Below are positions 30,959 through 39,611 of a DNA stretch of 64,000 bases, one piece after another (within the stretch, counting starts at the first letter, position 1; each line of letters opens with the position of its first letter). Under the pieces are notes generated by a model. That model saw only the letters and a program-made list of their open reading frames with translations. It searched no databases and had not been told where the DNA came from. The stretch spans positions 1,098,129 through 1,162,128 of the forward strand of contig NZ_VMRJ01000001.1 of NCBI RefSeq assembly GCF_007713685.1, given 5' to 3'. The stretch is from Hymenobacter setariae (GTDB lineage: Bacteria; Bacteroidota; Bacteroidia; Cytophagales; Hymenobacteraceae). Both the position numbers and the translations under genes were made by a program.

Positions 30959-33802
30959 CTAGGCAGAATAAGAAGAACTGAACGGTATTGTAGCGCGCAC
31001 TGGCGGCGCCAGCGGTAGCTCCACGAAGAAGCGGGCGCCCTGCTCGGGCGCACTCTCTACCCAAATGCGGCCCTGGTGCAGCTCCACTAGCTTTTTGGTG
31101 ATAGCCAGCCCTAGGCCCGAGCCCTCAGGCTTGCGCATGTTCTGGTGCTGGGCTTGGAAAAACTTATCAAAAATCTGGTGGTGCTCGGCCGAGGCGATGC
31201 CTTTGCCATTGTCTTCCACGCACAGCAGCAGGGCGTCGGCAGCGGGCCAGGCCAGCACTCCAATGCGGCCGGTGCCGCCCGGCGGGCAGGCCTTCACGGC
31301 ATTGCTGAGCAGGTTGATGAGCACCTGCATGAGGCGGTCGCGGTCGGCGGGCAGGGCCGGCAGGGCGGCGGGCACGTCGAGGTGCAGCGCAATGCCTTTG
31401 GCGCGGGCGAGCTGGCCCACGGCCTCGGCGGCTTCGGCGGCCACCTCGGCTAGCGCCACGGGGGCGCGCACCAGCGTGGCTTGGCCGCTCTCCAGCTTCT
31501 CTAGGTCGAGAATTAGCGAAATGAGGCGCGTGAGGCGCTCGGCCTCGCGGCCAATGGTGTTGTGGAATCGCTCGCGCTCTTCTTCTTCTAGGTCGGGATT
31601 GTCGGCTAATATCTCGGCCAAGGCTCGGATGCTGGTGAGCGGCGTGCGCAGCTCGTGCGTCACGGTGTATAAGAATTCGTCTTTCTGCTGGTCCAGGGCT
31701 TGCAGCTGCTGGTAGGCCTGGCGCAACTCGTCGGTGAGGCGCTGGAGCTGGCGGCTTTGCTTTTGCAGCTGGCGGTTGGCTTCGAGTAATTGCTGGCTTT
31801 CCTTGAGAATGCCTACCACGTTGTCGTAGCTAATTTGCTCTTCGCCCGCCACCGAGGCCAGTAGCAGCCGCGCCGAGGCCGGCCCTAGGGTGCCCGCCAG
31901 CAGCTTTTCGGCGTACAGCAGCAGGCGTGGGTCGGCCGGATTCGGGGCTTGGTACGTAGCGTCTAGTAGCTGGGCTTGAGGGTCAGTCGCGGCTGATTGA
32001 TAGCTGGCGCCTGCTACTTGGTCATTGTTAATTGCCAAGGCGTCGGGGAAGCGCTTGGCGAAGGTTTGCAAGGCTTGGTTGGTCCGCTTCTTACCTAGGA
32101 AGCCAAGGAGCAGGGCGCGCACATCGGGCAGCAGTGGGTGGCCCTGCCAGCCGGCCACCTCCTCGGCTAGGCTGCGGCGCCGAAACACATCGACAAACAC
32201 GTCAGCCTGGCGCAATTCGAGCGCGCTCGGTGGCCAGGCCAGCGACGCGCCCACGTAGAGGCCGATGTTGAAAAACCAGCTCCAGAACAAGCCGTGCGAC
32301 AAGTAATCGAGCCCCTCCAGTCCCAGCAGCGCGCCGGGCCGCAGGGCGCTGATGCCCTCTACCCCGGCCGTTAAAATGGACTCGGGCAGCCGGCCCGGCC
32401 CCACCACTGTGGGCACCACCAACGTGAAAAACCACACCGCAAACCCCGCCAGCAGCCCCAGCGTAGCCCCGCGCCGCGTGCCGCCCTTCCAGTATAGCCC
32501 GCCCAGCACGGCGGGCACAAACTGCGCCACTGCCGCGAAGGAAACCAAACCAGTGTTCACCAGCGGCAGCTGCCGGCCCACGGCCACGTAGTAGCCGTAG
32601 GCTAAAGCCAGCACTAGCACCACGGCACCACGCCGGCTTTGCAACGCCACCCGCCCTAGGTAGGCAAACCGGCGCTGCTGCCCGCCCGCCCGGCCCGATA
32701 CCTCACGCACCAGCAGCGGCATCAGCAAGTGATTGCTAATCATCACGCTGAGTGCCACCGTCTCCACGATAATCATGCTGCTGGCCGCCGATAGCCCCCC
32801 TAGGTAGGTGAGCAGCGCTAGCCACGAGTGCCCCGTGGCCAGCGGCAAAGCCAGCACAAACGTGTCGGCGTCGAAGTTGCTGTCACCCAACCGCAGCATT
32901 CCCCCAAAAGCAATGGGCAACACGAAAATATTGATAATGAGCAAGTACAGTGGAAACAGCCACATGGCCTTACGCAGGTGGTCCTCAGCTACATTTTCGA
33001 CCACCGCCACCTGAAACTGGCGCGGCAGCAGCAGCACCGCCGACATACTCAGCACTAGCAGCGTGAACCACTCGGCACTGCTAGTGCCGGCGCCATGCAG
33101 GGTAAAGAGCCGGGCCAGCGCCGGCCGGGCCGCCGCCTGGTCAAACACATCGTCAAAGCCGTGAAATAGCCCAAACGTGACGAAGCCGCCCAACACTAGA
33201 AAGGCCAACAGCTTTACCAAACTTTCTAGGGCCACGGCCAACACAATGCCTTCATGGCGCTCGGTAGCCTCGACCGAGCGCACCCCGAAGAGAATAGTGA
33301 ATACCGCCAGCACGCCGGCCGTAAACAGCGCCGCCACGCTAGCCTCGACCCGCCCGCCGCTGCCCACCAACACTACAAAAGAGCCAGATATAGCTTTGAT
33401 TTGGAGTGCAATGTAGGGCACCACACCTAGCACGCACACCGCTGTCACGAGGGCACCTAGGGCCGCGCTCTTACTGTAGCGCGCCGAGATGAAGTCGGCA
33501 ATGGACGTAAGCCGCTGCTGCCGGCACACCCGCACTATTTTGCGCAGCACCAGCCACCAAGCCGGGGCCAGCAGCGCCGGCCCTAGGTAGATACCCACGA
33601 AGCTGAGCCCCTGGTGCGCCGCCCGCCCCACCGAGCCATAATAGGCCCAGGCGGTGCAATAGACGGCCATGCTCAGGGCGTACACGTAGGGGTTGGCGAC
33701 CAGGCTTTGGCGAGTAGCCGACCGGCGCTCGGCGGCGTAGGCCACGCCGAAAAGCAGGGCCAGGTAGCCGAAGGAAAAGCCGATAACCAACAGTTTATTC
33801 AC
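30959..33802 (-). CDS. Sodium/solute symporter-histidine kinase fusion (SLC5-STAC-HK, CbrA/CrbS-like)
   Basis: 947 residues. Residues 1 to about 500 form an SSS/SLC5 transporter with around 13 membrane segments (YALSMAVYCTAWAYYGSVG, LTSIADFISARYSKS). A linker with a STAC-like domain follows (LLLYAEKLLAGTLGPASARL), then a coiled coil (LEANRQLQKQSRQLQRLTDE), HisKA with phospho-His716 in VTHELRTPLTS, and HATPase with the N box (LINLLSNAVKAC), VEDNGKGIA and GSGLGLAITKK. Such proteins couple substrate binding or transport to kinase activity; CrbS senses acetate and controls acs, CbrA senses histidine or C/N balance. A small membrane protein gene lies upstream, the receiver gene directly downstream and acs after it. 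Acetate sensing is an inference from neighbours. Confidence 0.95.
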   Translation of the reverse strand: MNKLLVIGFSFGYLALLFGVAYAAERRSATRQSLVANPYVYALSMAVYCTAWAYYGSVGRAAHQGLSFVGIYLGPALLAPAWWLVLRKIVRVCRQQRLTSIADFISARYSKSAALGALVTAVCVLGVVPYIALQIKAISGSFVVLVGSGGRVEASVAALFTAGVLAVFTILFGVRSVEATERHEGIVLAVALESLVKLLAFLVLGGFVTFGLFHGFDDVFDQAAARPALARLFTLHGAGTSSAEWFTLLVLSMSAVLLLPRQFQVAVVENVAEDHLRKAMWLFPLYLLIINIFVLPIAFGGMLRLGDSNFDADTFVLALPLATGHSWLALLTYLGGLSAASSMIIVETVALSVMISNHLLMPLLVREVSGRAGGQQRRFAYLGRVALQSRRGAVVLVLALAYGYYVAVGRQLPLVNTGLVSFAAVAQFVPAVLGGLYWKGGTRRGATLGLLAGFAVWFFTLVVPTVVGPGRLPESILTAGVEGISALRPGALLGLEGLDYLSHGLFWSWFFNIGLYVGASLAWPPSALELRQADVFVDVFRRRSLAEEVAGWQGHPLLPDVRALLLGFLGKKRTNQALQTFAKRFPDALAINNDQVAGASYQSAATDPQAQLLDATYQAPNPADPRLLLYAEKLLAGTLGPASARLLLASVAGEEQISYDNVVGILKESQQLLEANRQLQKQSRQLQRLTDELRQAYQQLQALDQQKDEFLYTVTHELRTPLTSIRALAEILADNPDLEEEERERFHNTIGREAERLTRLISLILDLEKLESGQATLVRAPVALAEVAAEAAEAVGQLARAKGIALHLDVPAALPALPADRDRLMQVLINLLSNAVKACPPGGTGRIGVLAWPAADALLLCVEDNGKGIASAEHHQIFDKFFQAQHQNMRKPEGSGLGLAITKKLVELHQGRIWVESAPEQGARFFVELPLAPPVRATIPFSSSYSA

Positions 33803-33836
33803 CGCAATAGCCGGTTTGCCGGGGCGCGCCCCGCGT

Positions 33837-34055
33837 TCAGGAAGTCTTGCTGACCAGCCAGCCGGTCAGGCTAATAAGCAGGGCCCAGATGAGCAAAATG
33901 TACCAATACAGCACGGGCACACCCGCCACGCGCCCCCCGTAGTCGAACGCGGCCAACAAAGGAAAATTGAGCAGCACTCCAAACAGCCCCGCCACGAACA
34001 GCAGCCGCTGCCCCCGGGGGCGCTCGGTATCGGGTGGGGTTGGGTCAGGTTTCAT
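33837..34055 (-). CDS. Small membrane protein, possible accessory subunit of the SLC5-kinase
   Basis: 72 residues with two predicted membrane segments (LLFVAGLFGVLLNFPLLAAF and VLYWYILLIWALLISLTGWL) and a proline-rich cytoplasmic N-terminus. It starts the minus-strand unit and ends 34 bp before the transporter-kinase gene. Small two-helix proteins (DUF3311/DUF4212-like) are commonly encoded beside SSS-family transporters such as acetate permeases and appear to be partners. I cannot assign a precise family. Upstream lies a strong terminator (34081-34113) that separates it from the MFS gene. Confidence 0.8.
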   Translation of the reverse strand: MKPDPTPPDTERPRGQRLLFVAGLFGVLLNFPLLAAFDYGGRVAGVPVLYWYILLIWALLISLTGWLVSKTS

Positions 34056-34080
34056 AAGGGTAGGCCTTCACTTTAAGCAA

Positions 34081-34113
34081 AAAACCCGCCTGGCGCTTTG
34101 CCAGGCGGGTTTT
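34081..34113 (-). terminator. Terminator of the MHS-type MFS gene
   Basis: Perfect 14-bp arms, AAAACCCGCCTGGC and complement, with a 5-base loop GCTTT. On the minus strand the stem is followed by TTTTTTGC, a good rho-independent terminator 48 bp past the MFS stop. Confidence 0.88.
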
Positions 34114-34161
34114 AGCGCGGACTTTTGGTCCACTAGCGCATGTGCAACGGGTACTCGCGGA

Positions 34162-35640
34162 CTAGCTGTCCATCAGCTTTACGTTGCGGGTGTCTTTCAT
34201 CATGGCCATGCCCACTAAGAAGCAGATTAAGGCAATGACCACTGGATAAACCAGACCCACTAGGCTGCTGTGCTCCTTGGCAAAGGTGCCAGCTGGCTGA
34301 GCTGCGGCCCACACGCCGATGGATGTAGCGATGAGCGGCACGAAGCCACCAAACACACCATTACCAATGTGATAAGGTACCGATAGCGAGGTGTAGCGCA
34401 CGCTGGTCGGGAACAGCTCAACGAGGTAGGCGGCGATGGGGCCGTATACCATCGTCACGAACAGCACGAGGCAGAACACGAGCGCAATCATGGCCGGAAT
34501 GTTGGGCGTGAGGGCCTTCATAACGGCGGGCACGGCCTTACCGGCGGCGTCCACGGTGGCGGGGGTAATCTCGGTGAGCGGCCCAGCAAACGCCTTGATG
34601 CCGTAGAAGAGCGGAATGGTGAACAGCGCCCCACAAATCATGCCCGTCATGATGATTTTCTTCCGCCCGATGCGGTCGGAAAGTGAGCCAAAATACACGA
34701 ACAGCGGCGTGGCCAGCAGCATGGCCACCACCATGATAATGCTCGAATGCACGATGTCAAGTTTCAGCGTGGCATTCATGAAGGTGAAAGCCTGAAACTG
34801 ACTGGTGTAGAAGATAACACCTTGGCCCATAGTCACCCCGAAAAGAGCGATAAGCACCAGGCGACGGTTAATCGGGTTCACGAAGGAGTCGCGCAGCGGG
34901 CTCTTGCTGGTGGTACCAGTAGCCTTGGCTTTTGCAAAAAGCGGCGATTCGTGCAGCTTCTTGCGGATGTAGTACGAAGCGATAACCAGGGCGCCCGAGA
35001 GCAGGAACGGAATGCGCCAACCCCACTCTTTAAAGGCCTCCTCGCCCATGAGCTTGCGGGTAATCAGGATAACCGAAATGCTGAGGATAAGGCCACCCGT
35101 GGCCGTAATCTGGATGAAGCTGGTGTAGTAGCCGCGCTTGGCATCAGGGGCGTACTCGGCCACGTAGGTAGCCGCCCCGCCGTACTCGCCACCTAGGGCC
35201 AGGCCCTGCAACAAGCGTAGAATCACAACGATAACCGGGGCCGCGTAGCCAATAGAATCGTAGCTCGGAATAAGGCCCGTGATAAATGTGGCCCCGCCCA
35301 TAATCAGCAGCGTGACCAGAAAGGTGTATTTGCGCCCTATCATGTCGCCGAGCCGGCCAAAGAACATGGCCCCGAATGGCCGCACCACAAAGCCCGCCCC
35401 AAACACGGCCAGCGCCCCAAGCAACGTATCCTCAATCTTGCCGGCGTGCCCAAATAGCACCGGCCCGATAATGGCCGCGAGCGAGCCAAAAATGTAGAAG
35501 TCGTACCACTCGATGACCGTGCCCACCGACGAGGCCGTGATAACCTGCCGGATGGTTTTGGTATCGACGTGGTTGTTGTCGTGCGCCGCTGGCGCGTCCA
35601 GCGCCGCGCCGTAGGCGGCGGGGTTTAGGCTTTGTTCCAT
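34162..35640 (-). CDS. MHS-family MFS transporter (metabolite:H+ symporter)
   Basis: 492 residues, twelve membrane segments. The N-terminal ITASSVGTVIEWYDFYIFGS, RPFGAMFFGRLGDMIGRKYT and LLQGLALGGEYGGAATYVAE are hallmarks of the metabolite:H+ symporter family (KgtP, ShiA, ProP). Members import organic acids, shikimate, betaine or proline with protons. The loop between helices 9 and 10 is longer than usual (about 40 residues, AGPLTEITPATVDAAGKAVP). It follows the porin-like gene on the same strand, so the pair may move a solute through both membranes. Substrate unknown; a carboxylate is plausible given acs downstream. Confidence 0.93.
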   Translation of the reverse strand: MEQSLNPAAYGAALDAPAAHDNNHVDTKTIRQVITASSVGTVIEWYDFYIFGSLAAIIGPVLFGHAGKIEDTLLGALAVFGAGFVVRPFGAMFFGRLGDMIGRKYTFLVTLLIMGGATFITGLIPSYDSIGYAAPVIVVILRLLQGLALGGEYGGAATYVAEYAPDAKRGYYTSFIQITATGGLILSISVILITRKLMGEEAFKEWGWRIPFLLSGALVIASYYIRKKLHESPLFAKAKATGTTSKSPLRDSFVNPINRRLVLIALFGVTMGQGVIFYTSQFQAFTFMNATLKLDIVHSSIIMVVAMLLATPLFVYFGSLSDRIGRKKIIMTGMICGALFTIPLFYGIKAFAGPLTEITPATVDAAGKAVPAVMKALTPNIPAMIALVFCLVLFVTMVYGPIAAYLVELFPTSVRYTSLSVPYHIGNGVFGGFVPLIATSIGVWAAAQPAGTFAKEHSSLVGLVYPVVIALICFLVGMAMMKDTRNVKLMDS

Positions 35641-35669
35641 GAGATTTTTGGGTGGGGAAATAGAGTTTT

Positions 35670-35743
35670 TAATTGTTAATGGTTAGTTATTAATTGTTAA
35701 TGGCAACTTATCAACGCTGGGCATTAACAACTAACAACTAACC
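35670..35743. repeat. AT-rich direct and inverted repeat between porin and MFS genes
   Basis: TAATTGTTAATGG occurs twice in direct orientation (35670-35682 and 35691-35703), and CATTAACAACTAACAACTAACC (about 35722-35743, partly complementary) follows in inverse. The element can fold into a hairpin. It lies in the 105-bp gap of a probable operon. No second copy in this window. Confidence 0.75.
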
Positions 35744-35745
35744 AC

Positions 35746-37329
35746 TTATAGAAACACCTGCGTTTGCAGCGTGATTTCGGGGCGGTGGCGCACCTCGCCG
35801 GCCACACCCACGCCACCTACCGTGGTCATGTTGAAGTCGGGACGCTCGCGGTAGTTGAGGGTCACTTTGGCGTTGTGGCCATCGATGAGGAAGTTGAGGC
35901 CCGCATCGTACACATTCACGCCTTGCACTTCGCCGGCGGCGTTGCGCAGGCCCTCGTAGTTGCTGTGCAGGTAGGCCACGTAGGGCTGCAAGCGCACCTT
36001 AGTACCTAGGGTTTTCTTGCCTAGCAAAAAGCCTAGCTGCCCATATACCGAGCCGCCGGTGCCCGACTGTGGCACAGCATTGCCGCGGTAGGCGCTGGCG
36101 CCGTAGCCGGGGTTTTCGGCCCCCACAAAGCGCACGTAGTTAGGCCCAAAGTTGTAGTTGTAATACACCCCGTAGAAGGTGACGGCCGTGCGCCGGGCCG
36201 TGTCGAGCGGCGTATCGAAGAACGCATCAACGCCGAAGAGCTTGATGTCATGCTTGGTAGTGGGCACAGTGGCAAACAAGTCTGGCGTCGCAGTGGAGTT
36301 CGACAATGTCACAACGTTATTGGTAGGCCGCGAGTACATGCCGTTTTGGTTGTACATGAAGCCTGCGCCAATGCTCAGCACCTTCTTAGTGCCTAGGTAG
36401 GTTCCCTGCGTGTAGGGCAGCAGATTGGACTCGGGCTCAAAGAAGTTGTAGCTGAAATAACCCTGATAGACATGGCCATCATTCTGGGGGTTATAGTTGG
36501 CTACGTTGGTACCCGTGCTGGTGATGCCAATGGCAGTCCCTTGCGTATTAAAATTAGTTACGCTGTTTCCTAAGGCCAGCGGGTTGCCGGTTTGCACGCC
36601 CCCCACCACGTAAGCCGTGTTAGTGGGCAGGTTGGTCAGGAAGGGGTCGCTCATCGAAACTCGGTAGTCAAACTTGCCCACCCGGCCCTTGGCAAACACC
36701 CCAATCCAACGCGCAAACTGGTCGAGCGCGTCGATGGTCGGGAAGTTGGTGAGCGGCAAATCCATCGACAAGATGCTCGTGGTGCTGGCGTTGCTCAGGC
36801 GCGAGATACCGTTGTAGTAGTGCAGGCCCGCCCCCAGGTTGAGGTACTTGTTGACCTTGTACTCCGTCACAGCCTCGTGAATGAAGAACTGCGGCTTTTT
36901 ACCATCGACCGTAGGCGATACGCCGCCGCTCACGTTGTTTTGGTTGTTTATACCTAGGTGAGTATAAATGAGGAAGCGAGGGCTAAGCTGGGCCAGCAGC
37001 ACCATGCGCGAGCGCCGGATACCGAAGTCGAGCTGGCTGCTTTTGGGCTCGCTGGGTCCGCGCAGCGTGCCCGTGTTGTTCTCGTTGTAGCGCACATACA
37101 CCTGGGTCCAGGCCATCAGGCGCACATACTTCTGGCCATCAGGCGAGAGGTTGAACTTCATACCTGAGCCATAGGGCACCGGCTTGGTGGGGGCCGGCGG
37201 CGTAGGCGGCGGCGCAGGGGCAGCGGGCGCAGGCGCAGGCGCCGAAGGAGCCGGCGGTGCTACTTGTGCGGTGGCAACCCCAGCCAGCAGCAGGCCGCTC
37301 AGCGTGAGCGAATAACGAGTAACTTTCAT
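35746..37329 (-). CDS. Porin-like outer membrane beta-barrel protein
   Basis: About 527 residues. The signal peptide (MKVTRYSLTLSGLLLAGVAT) is followed by a proline/alanine-rich linker of about 35 residues and then a barrel with alternating aromatic strands (GIRRSRMVLLAQLSPRFLIY, ARWIGVFAKGRVGKFDYRVS), ending in LQTQVFL with a terminal aromatic near the end. It resembles phosphate-selective or DcaP-like porins that pass small anions or acids. The frame extends to 37386 but the ATG at 37329 gives the signal peptide. The downstream MFS gene is in the same direction, suggesting a two-membrane uptake route. The Pro-Ala linker may cross the periplasmic side or interact with peptidoglycan. Confidence 0.85.
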   Translation of the reverse strand: MKVTRYSLTLSGLLLAGVATAQVAPPAPSAPAPAPAAPAPPPTPPAPTKPVPYGSGMKFNLSPDGQKYVRLMAWTQVYVRYNENNTGTLRGPSEPKSSQLDFGIRRSRMVLLAQLSPRFLIYTHLGINNQNNVSGGVSPTVDGKKPQFFIHEAVTEYKVNKYLNLGAGLHYYNGISRLSNASTTSILSMDLPLTNFPTIDALDQFARWIGVFAKGRVGKFDYRVSMSDPFLTNLPTNTAYVVGGVQTGNPLALGNSVTNFNTQGTAIGITSTGTNVANYNPQNDGHVYQGYFSYNFFEPESNLLPYTQGTYLGTKKVLSIGAGFMYNQNGMYSRPTNNVVTLSNSTATPDLFATVPTTKHDIKLFGVDAFFDTPLDTARRTAVTFYGVYYNYNFGPNYVRFVGAENPGYGASAYRGNAVPQSGTGGSVYGQLGFLLGKKTLGTKVRLQPYVAYLHSNYEGLRNAAGEVQGVNVYDAGLNFLIDGHNAKVTLNYRERPDFNMTTVGGVGVAGEVRHRPEITLQTQVFL

Positions 37330-37711
37330 GAAGAGTGGGTGGAAGTAGAACGGGTGAGCCAACAGCCGCAGCCTTGACACTACCAAATAGCAACCTCCCT
37401 ACCCCTGTCGCTACCACCCAGCTATACTTTTGCTAATCATATAGCCAAAGTATTTATTTTGCTCAAATACAGCGTTATCCATCTTCTGACTCGAATACCT
37501 AACTGTTTCTTTCAGTATCAATATTGCTTTTCAAGCTAATTATTACAATTTTCGAAGCTATACCTAGCAAGCAAACCTATAGTAGTTTAGCGATAAAGAG
37601 TATAACTTTGGGGCTTACACTATACGTTTTACCTTAAAAGCCAAACGGCAGCCCCTGCGCGGAAGCTGCCGTTTACCAACCACTTAGGGCGGTCAGTTGC
37701 TGCGAAGGCTC
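37330..37711. other. AT-rich promoter gap between two minus-strand units
   Basis: This 382-bp stretch is clearly more AT-rich in its centre (37420-37620) than its surroundings and should hold the porin promoter. CAAACCTA at 37572-37579 reads TAGGTTTG on the minus strand but lacks a matching -33. A plus-strand TAACTTTG (37603-37610) points at no gene. A terminator for the next gene lies at 37643-37673. Confidence 0.5.
37643..37673 (-). terminator. Terminator downstream of MFS gene at 37712
   Basis: AAACGGCAG (37643-37651) pairs with CTGCCGTTT (37665-37673) around a 13-base loop. It lies 39 bp beyond the stop of the minus-strand MFS gene. The T-run is short. Confidence 0.6.
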
Positions 37712-38968
37712 TTACTCCACATAGTTCAAGTCCTTAGAATAGGTATCGGGGAGCGTGCTGGCGCTGAAAAACGCTAGGGCCAGTAGCACGGCCCCAATGA
37801 CGCCCGCACTGCCAACCATGCCTAGGGCGGGCACCGTGCGCAGGTATTGAAAGCAGGGCACTACTACCACCGTGGCGCCCCGGGCAAAGTTGGGAATGGT
37901 AGTGGCTACCGTCGAGCGCAGATTGGTACCAAACTGCTCGGCGGCCACCGTCACAAACAGGGCCCAGAAGCCCCCCGCGTAGCCAATGGCGAAGCAAGCC
38001 GCATAAAATACTGTGCTGCTAGCCCCGCGCAGCCCAAGTAGGTATACCGCCACCATGATGCTAGTGGCCACGATAAAGAGCTGCAGCGTGCGGGTGCGGC
38101 TGCGCAGCAGCTGGCTCAGCGCGCCGCTGGTGAAGTCGCCCAGGGTGAGGCCGAAGTAGCACCAGAAGATGCTGAGGCCGCCCGTCACGGGTGCTTGCAG
38201 GCCAAACTGCTTGCCAAACTCCGGGGCTAGGGTAATAAGAATGCCCACTAAAAACCAGAACGGGGTGCCGATGAACAGGCAGCGCAAGTACTTATAAAAG
38301 CGTGGTCCGTTGGTAAATAAGCTTAGAAAATTACCCCGCGCCACGTCGGTAGTCTTAGCCTGCTCAAACATGCCCGACTCGAACACGCCCGCCCGCAGCG
38401 CCAGCAGCCCTAGGCCCAGCCCGCCCCCAATAAAGTAGGCGTTGCGCCAGCCAAACTGCTGCCCTATCCAGTACGCCACCATGGCGCCCGACACGCCCAC
38501 CGAGGCCACAATCATGGTGCCGTAGCCGCGCTTTTCTTTGGGCAGGCTCTCGGCCACTAGCGTGATGCCCGCGCCCAGCTCGCCGGCCAACCCGACGCCC
38601 GCAATCAGGCGGAGCCACGCGTACTGCTCTACACTGGTTACAAAGCCGTTGGCAATGTTGGCCAGCGAATACAGCAGGATGGAGCCGAACAATACCGAGA
38701 GCCGCCCGCGCTTATCGCCGAGCACACCCCACAAGATGCCGCCCAGCAGCATCCCCCACATTTGCATGCTCAGCAGGTGCAGGCCCTCGTCGGTGAGGGT
38801 GGCCTCGGGCACCCCAATGCCCTTCAGGCTTTCGACCCGAATGATACTGAATAGCACCAGGTCATATATGTCTACAAAATACCCTAGGGCGGCTACCACA
38901 ACTACGGCGCTGAACAAGCCAACGGGAGGCCGCTCGGCCGCCGGAGAGGAAGATTGAACTGCTTTCAT
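37712..38968 (-). CDS. MFS transporter
   Basis: 418 residues, about twelve membrane segments. Conserved MFS features are the first helix GYFVDIYDLVLFSI, the loop GVLGDKRGRLSVLFGSI and AGVGLAGELGAGITLVAESL in helix 4 to 5. It resembles the sugar-acid/aromatic acid branch rather than drug exporters. The start is the ATG at 38968. It stands between a terminator and a small zinc-ribbon protein gene encoded 50 bp upstream in the same direction. Substrate cannot be inferred. Confidence 0.9.
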   Translation of the reverse strand: MKAVQSSSPAAERPPVGLFSAVVVVAALGYFVDIYDLVLFSIIRVESLKGIGVPEATLTDEGLHLLSMQMWGMLLGGILWGVLGDKRGRLSVLFGSILLYSLANIANGFVTSVEQYAWLRLIAGVGLAGELGAGITLVAESLPKEKRGYGTMIVASVGVSGAMVAYWIGQQFGWRNAYFIGGGLGLGLLALRAGVFESGMFEQAKTTDVARGNFLSLFTNGPRFYKYLRCLFIGTPFWFLVGILITLAPEFGKQFGLQAPVTGGLSIFWCYFGLTLGDFTSGALSQLLRSRTRTLQLFIVATSIMVAVYLLGLRGASSTVFYAACFAIGYAGGFWALFVTVAAEQFGTNLRSTVATTIPNFARGATVVVVPCFQYLRTVPALGMVGSAGVIGAVLLALAFFSASTLPDTYSKDLNYVE

Positions 38969-39018
38969 CAAGAAGTAAAAGAAGGAAAAAGTATGCTGCT
39001 CTACGCCAGCCGCGGCCC

Positions 39019-39441
39019 CTACCCTGCCCGAAACCGCTCCCAGCGTATCATCATGTATTTGTCGCCCAGCTCCGTCACGACCAAACCCGCGCTTTTCAGG
39101 TTTTCTGGCTTCTGAAAGAATTCTGACAACTCCTTTTGATTCAGAATCTTGTAGGTTGGGTGATAATCAGTCTGGCGGGGCACTTTAATGCCATATTTCT
39201 TTACCCAATTCATCACGCTCACGTGGCTCACGCCGAGCAGTCGCTCTATCTCGCGGTAGCTCACGCCCTCAATGTAGAGCTGCAAGGCCTTTACTACGTA
39301 GTAGGGGTTTACCTCGCGCCCTACCTTATCCACGGTGTAGTGGTAGCTGCAGGCTTTGCACTTAAAGCGCTGGCGCTCATTTATCACGCCACTTTTGGTC
39401 GCTTCTTTCGAGTCGCATTTGGGGCAGGTAGGTACCGACAT
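39019..39441 (-). CDS. InsA-like zinc-ribbon/helix-turn-helix protein
   Basis: 140 residues. The N-terminus is a zinc ribbon of the IS1 InsA type (CPKCDSKEATKSG then RQRFKCKACSYHYT), followed by a helix-turn-helix (YREIERLLGVSHVSVMNWVK) and a C-terminal tail without a DDE domain. The IS1 partner frame (InsB), terminal inverted repeats and a target duplication are all missing, so this is probably a domesticated DNA-binding protein or a leftover, not an active element. The tail NQKELSEFFQKPENLKSAGL is not part of IS1. It lies upstream of the MFS gene on the same strand and could regulate it. Confidence 0.75.
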   Translation of the reverse strand: MSVPTCPKCDSKEATKSGVINERQRFKCKACSYHYTVDKVGREVNPYYVVKALQLYIEGVSYREIERLLGVSHVSVMNWVKKYGIKVPRQTDYHPTYKILNQKELSEFFQKPENLKSAGLVVTELGDKYMMIRWERFRAG

Positions 39442-39611
39442 GGGTGGGAAAGGTAGGAGCACCTAAAGCTATAGGTAGTAAGCAAATGTATAGCCTTTTA
39501 GCAAGTATCCTAACGCGATTTTACAGGTAAGCCCAGCAGCTACGGGCCGAGCGCCTGGCGTGGGGCCGTGCCGACCCGCCGTAGCTTTGGCCTCTCAACT
39601 GCTAGCTACTT

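Noticed and set aside
31065..31715. Open frame on the plus strand opposite the kinase domain
   Set aside because: It mirrors the HisKA/HATPase region and has a repetitive Ser/Arg/Ala composition typical of antisense translation.
33471..33659. Extra minus-strand frame inside the SLC5-kinase gene
   Set aside because: It is in another phase of the same strand and overlaps essential transporter helices; no motif or start context supports it.
39019..39441. Active IS1-type insertion sequence
   Set aside because: No second transposase frame, no terminal inverted repeats and no target duplication around the InsA-like gene.
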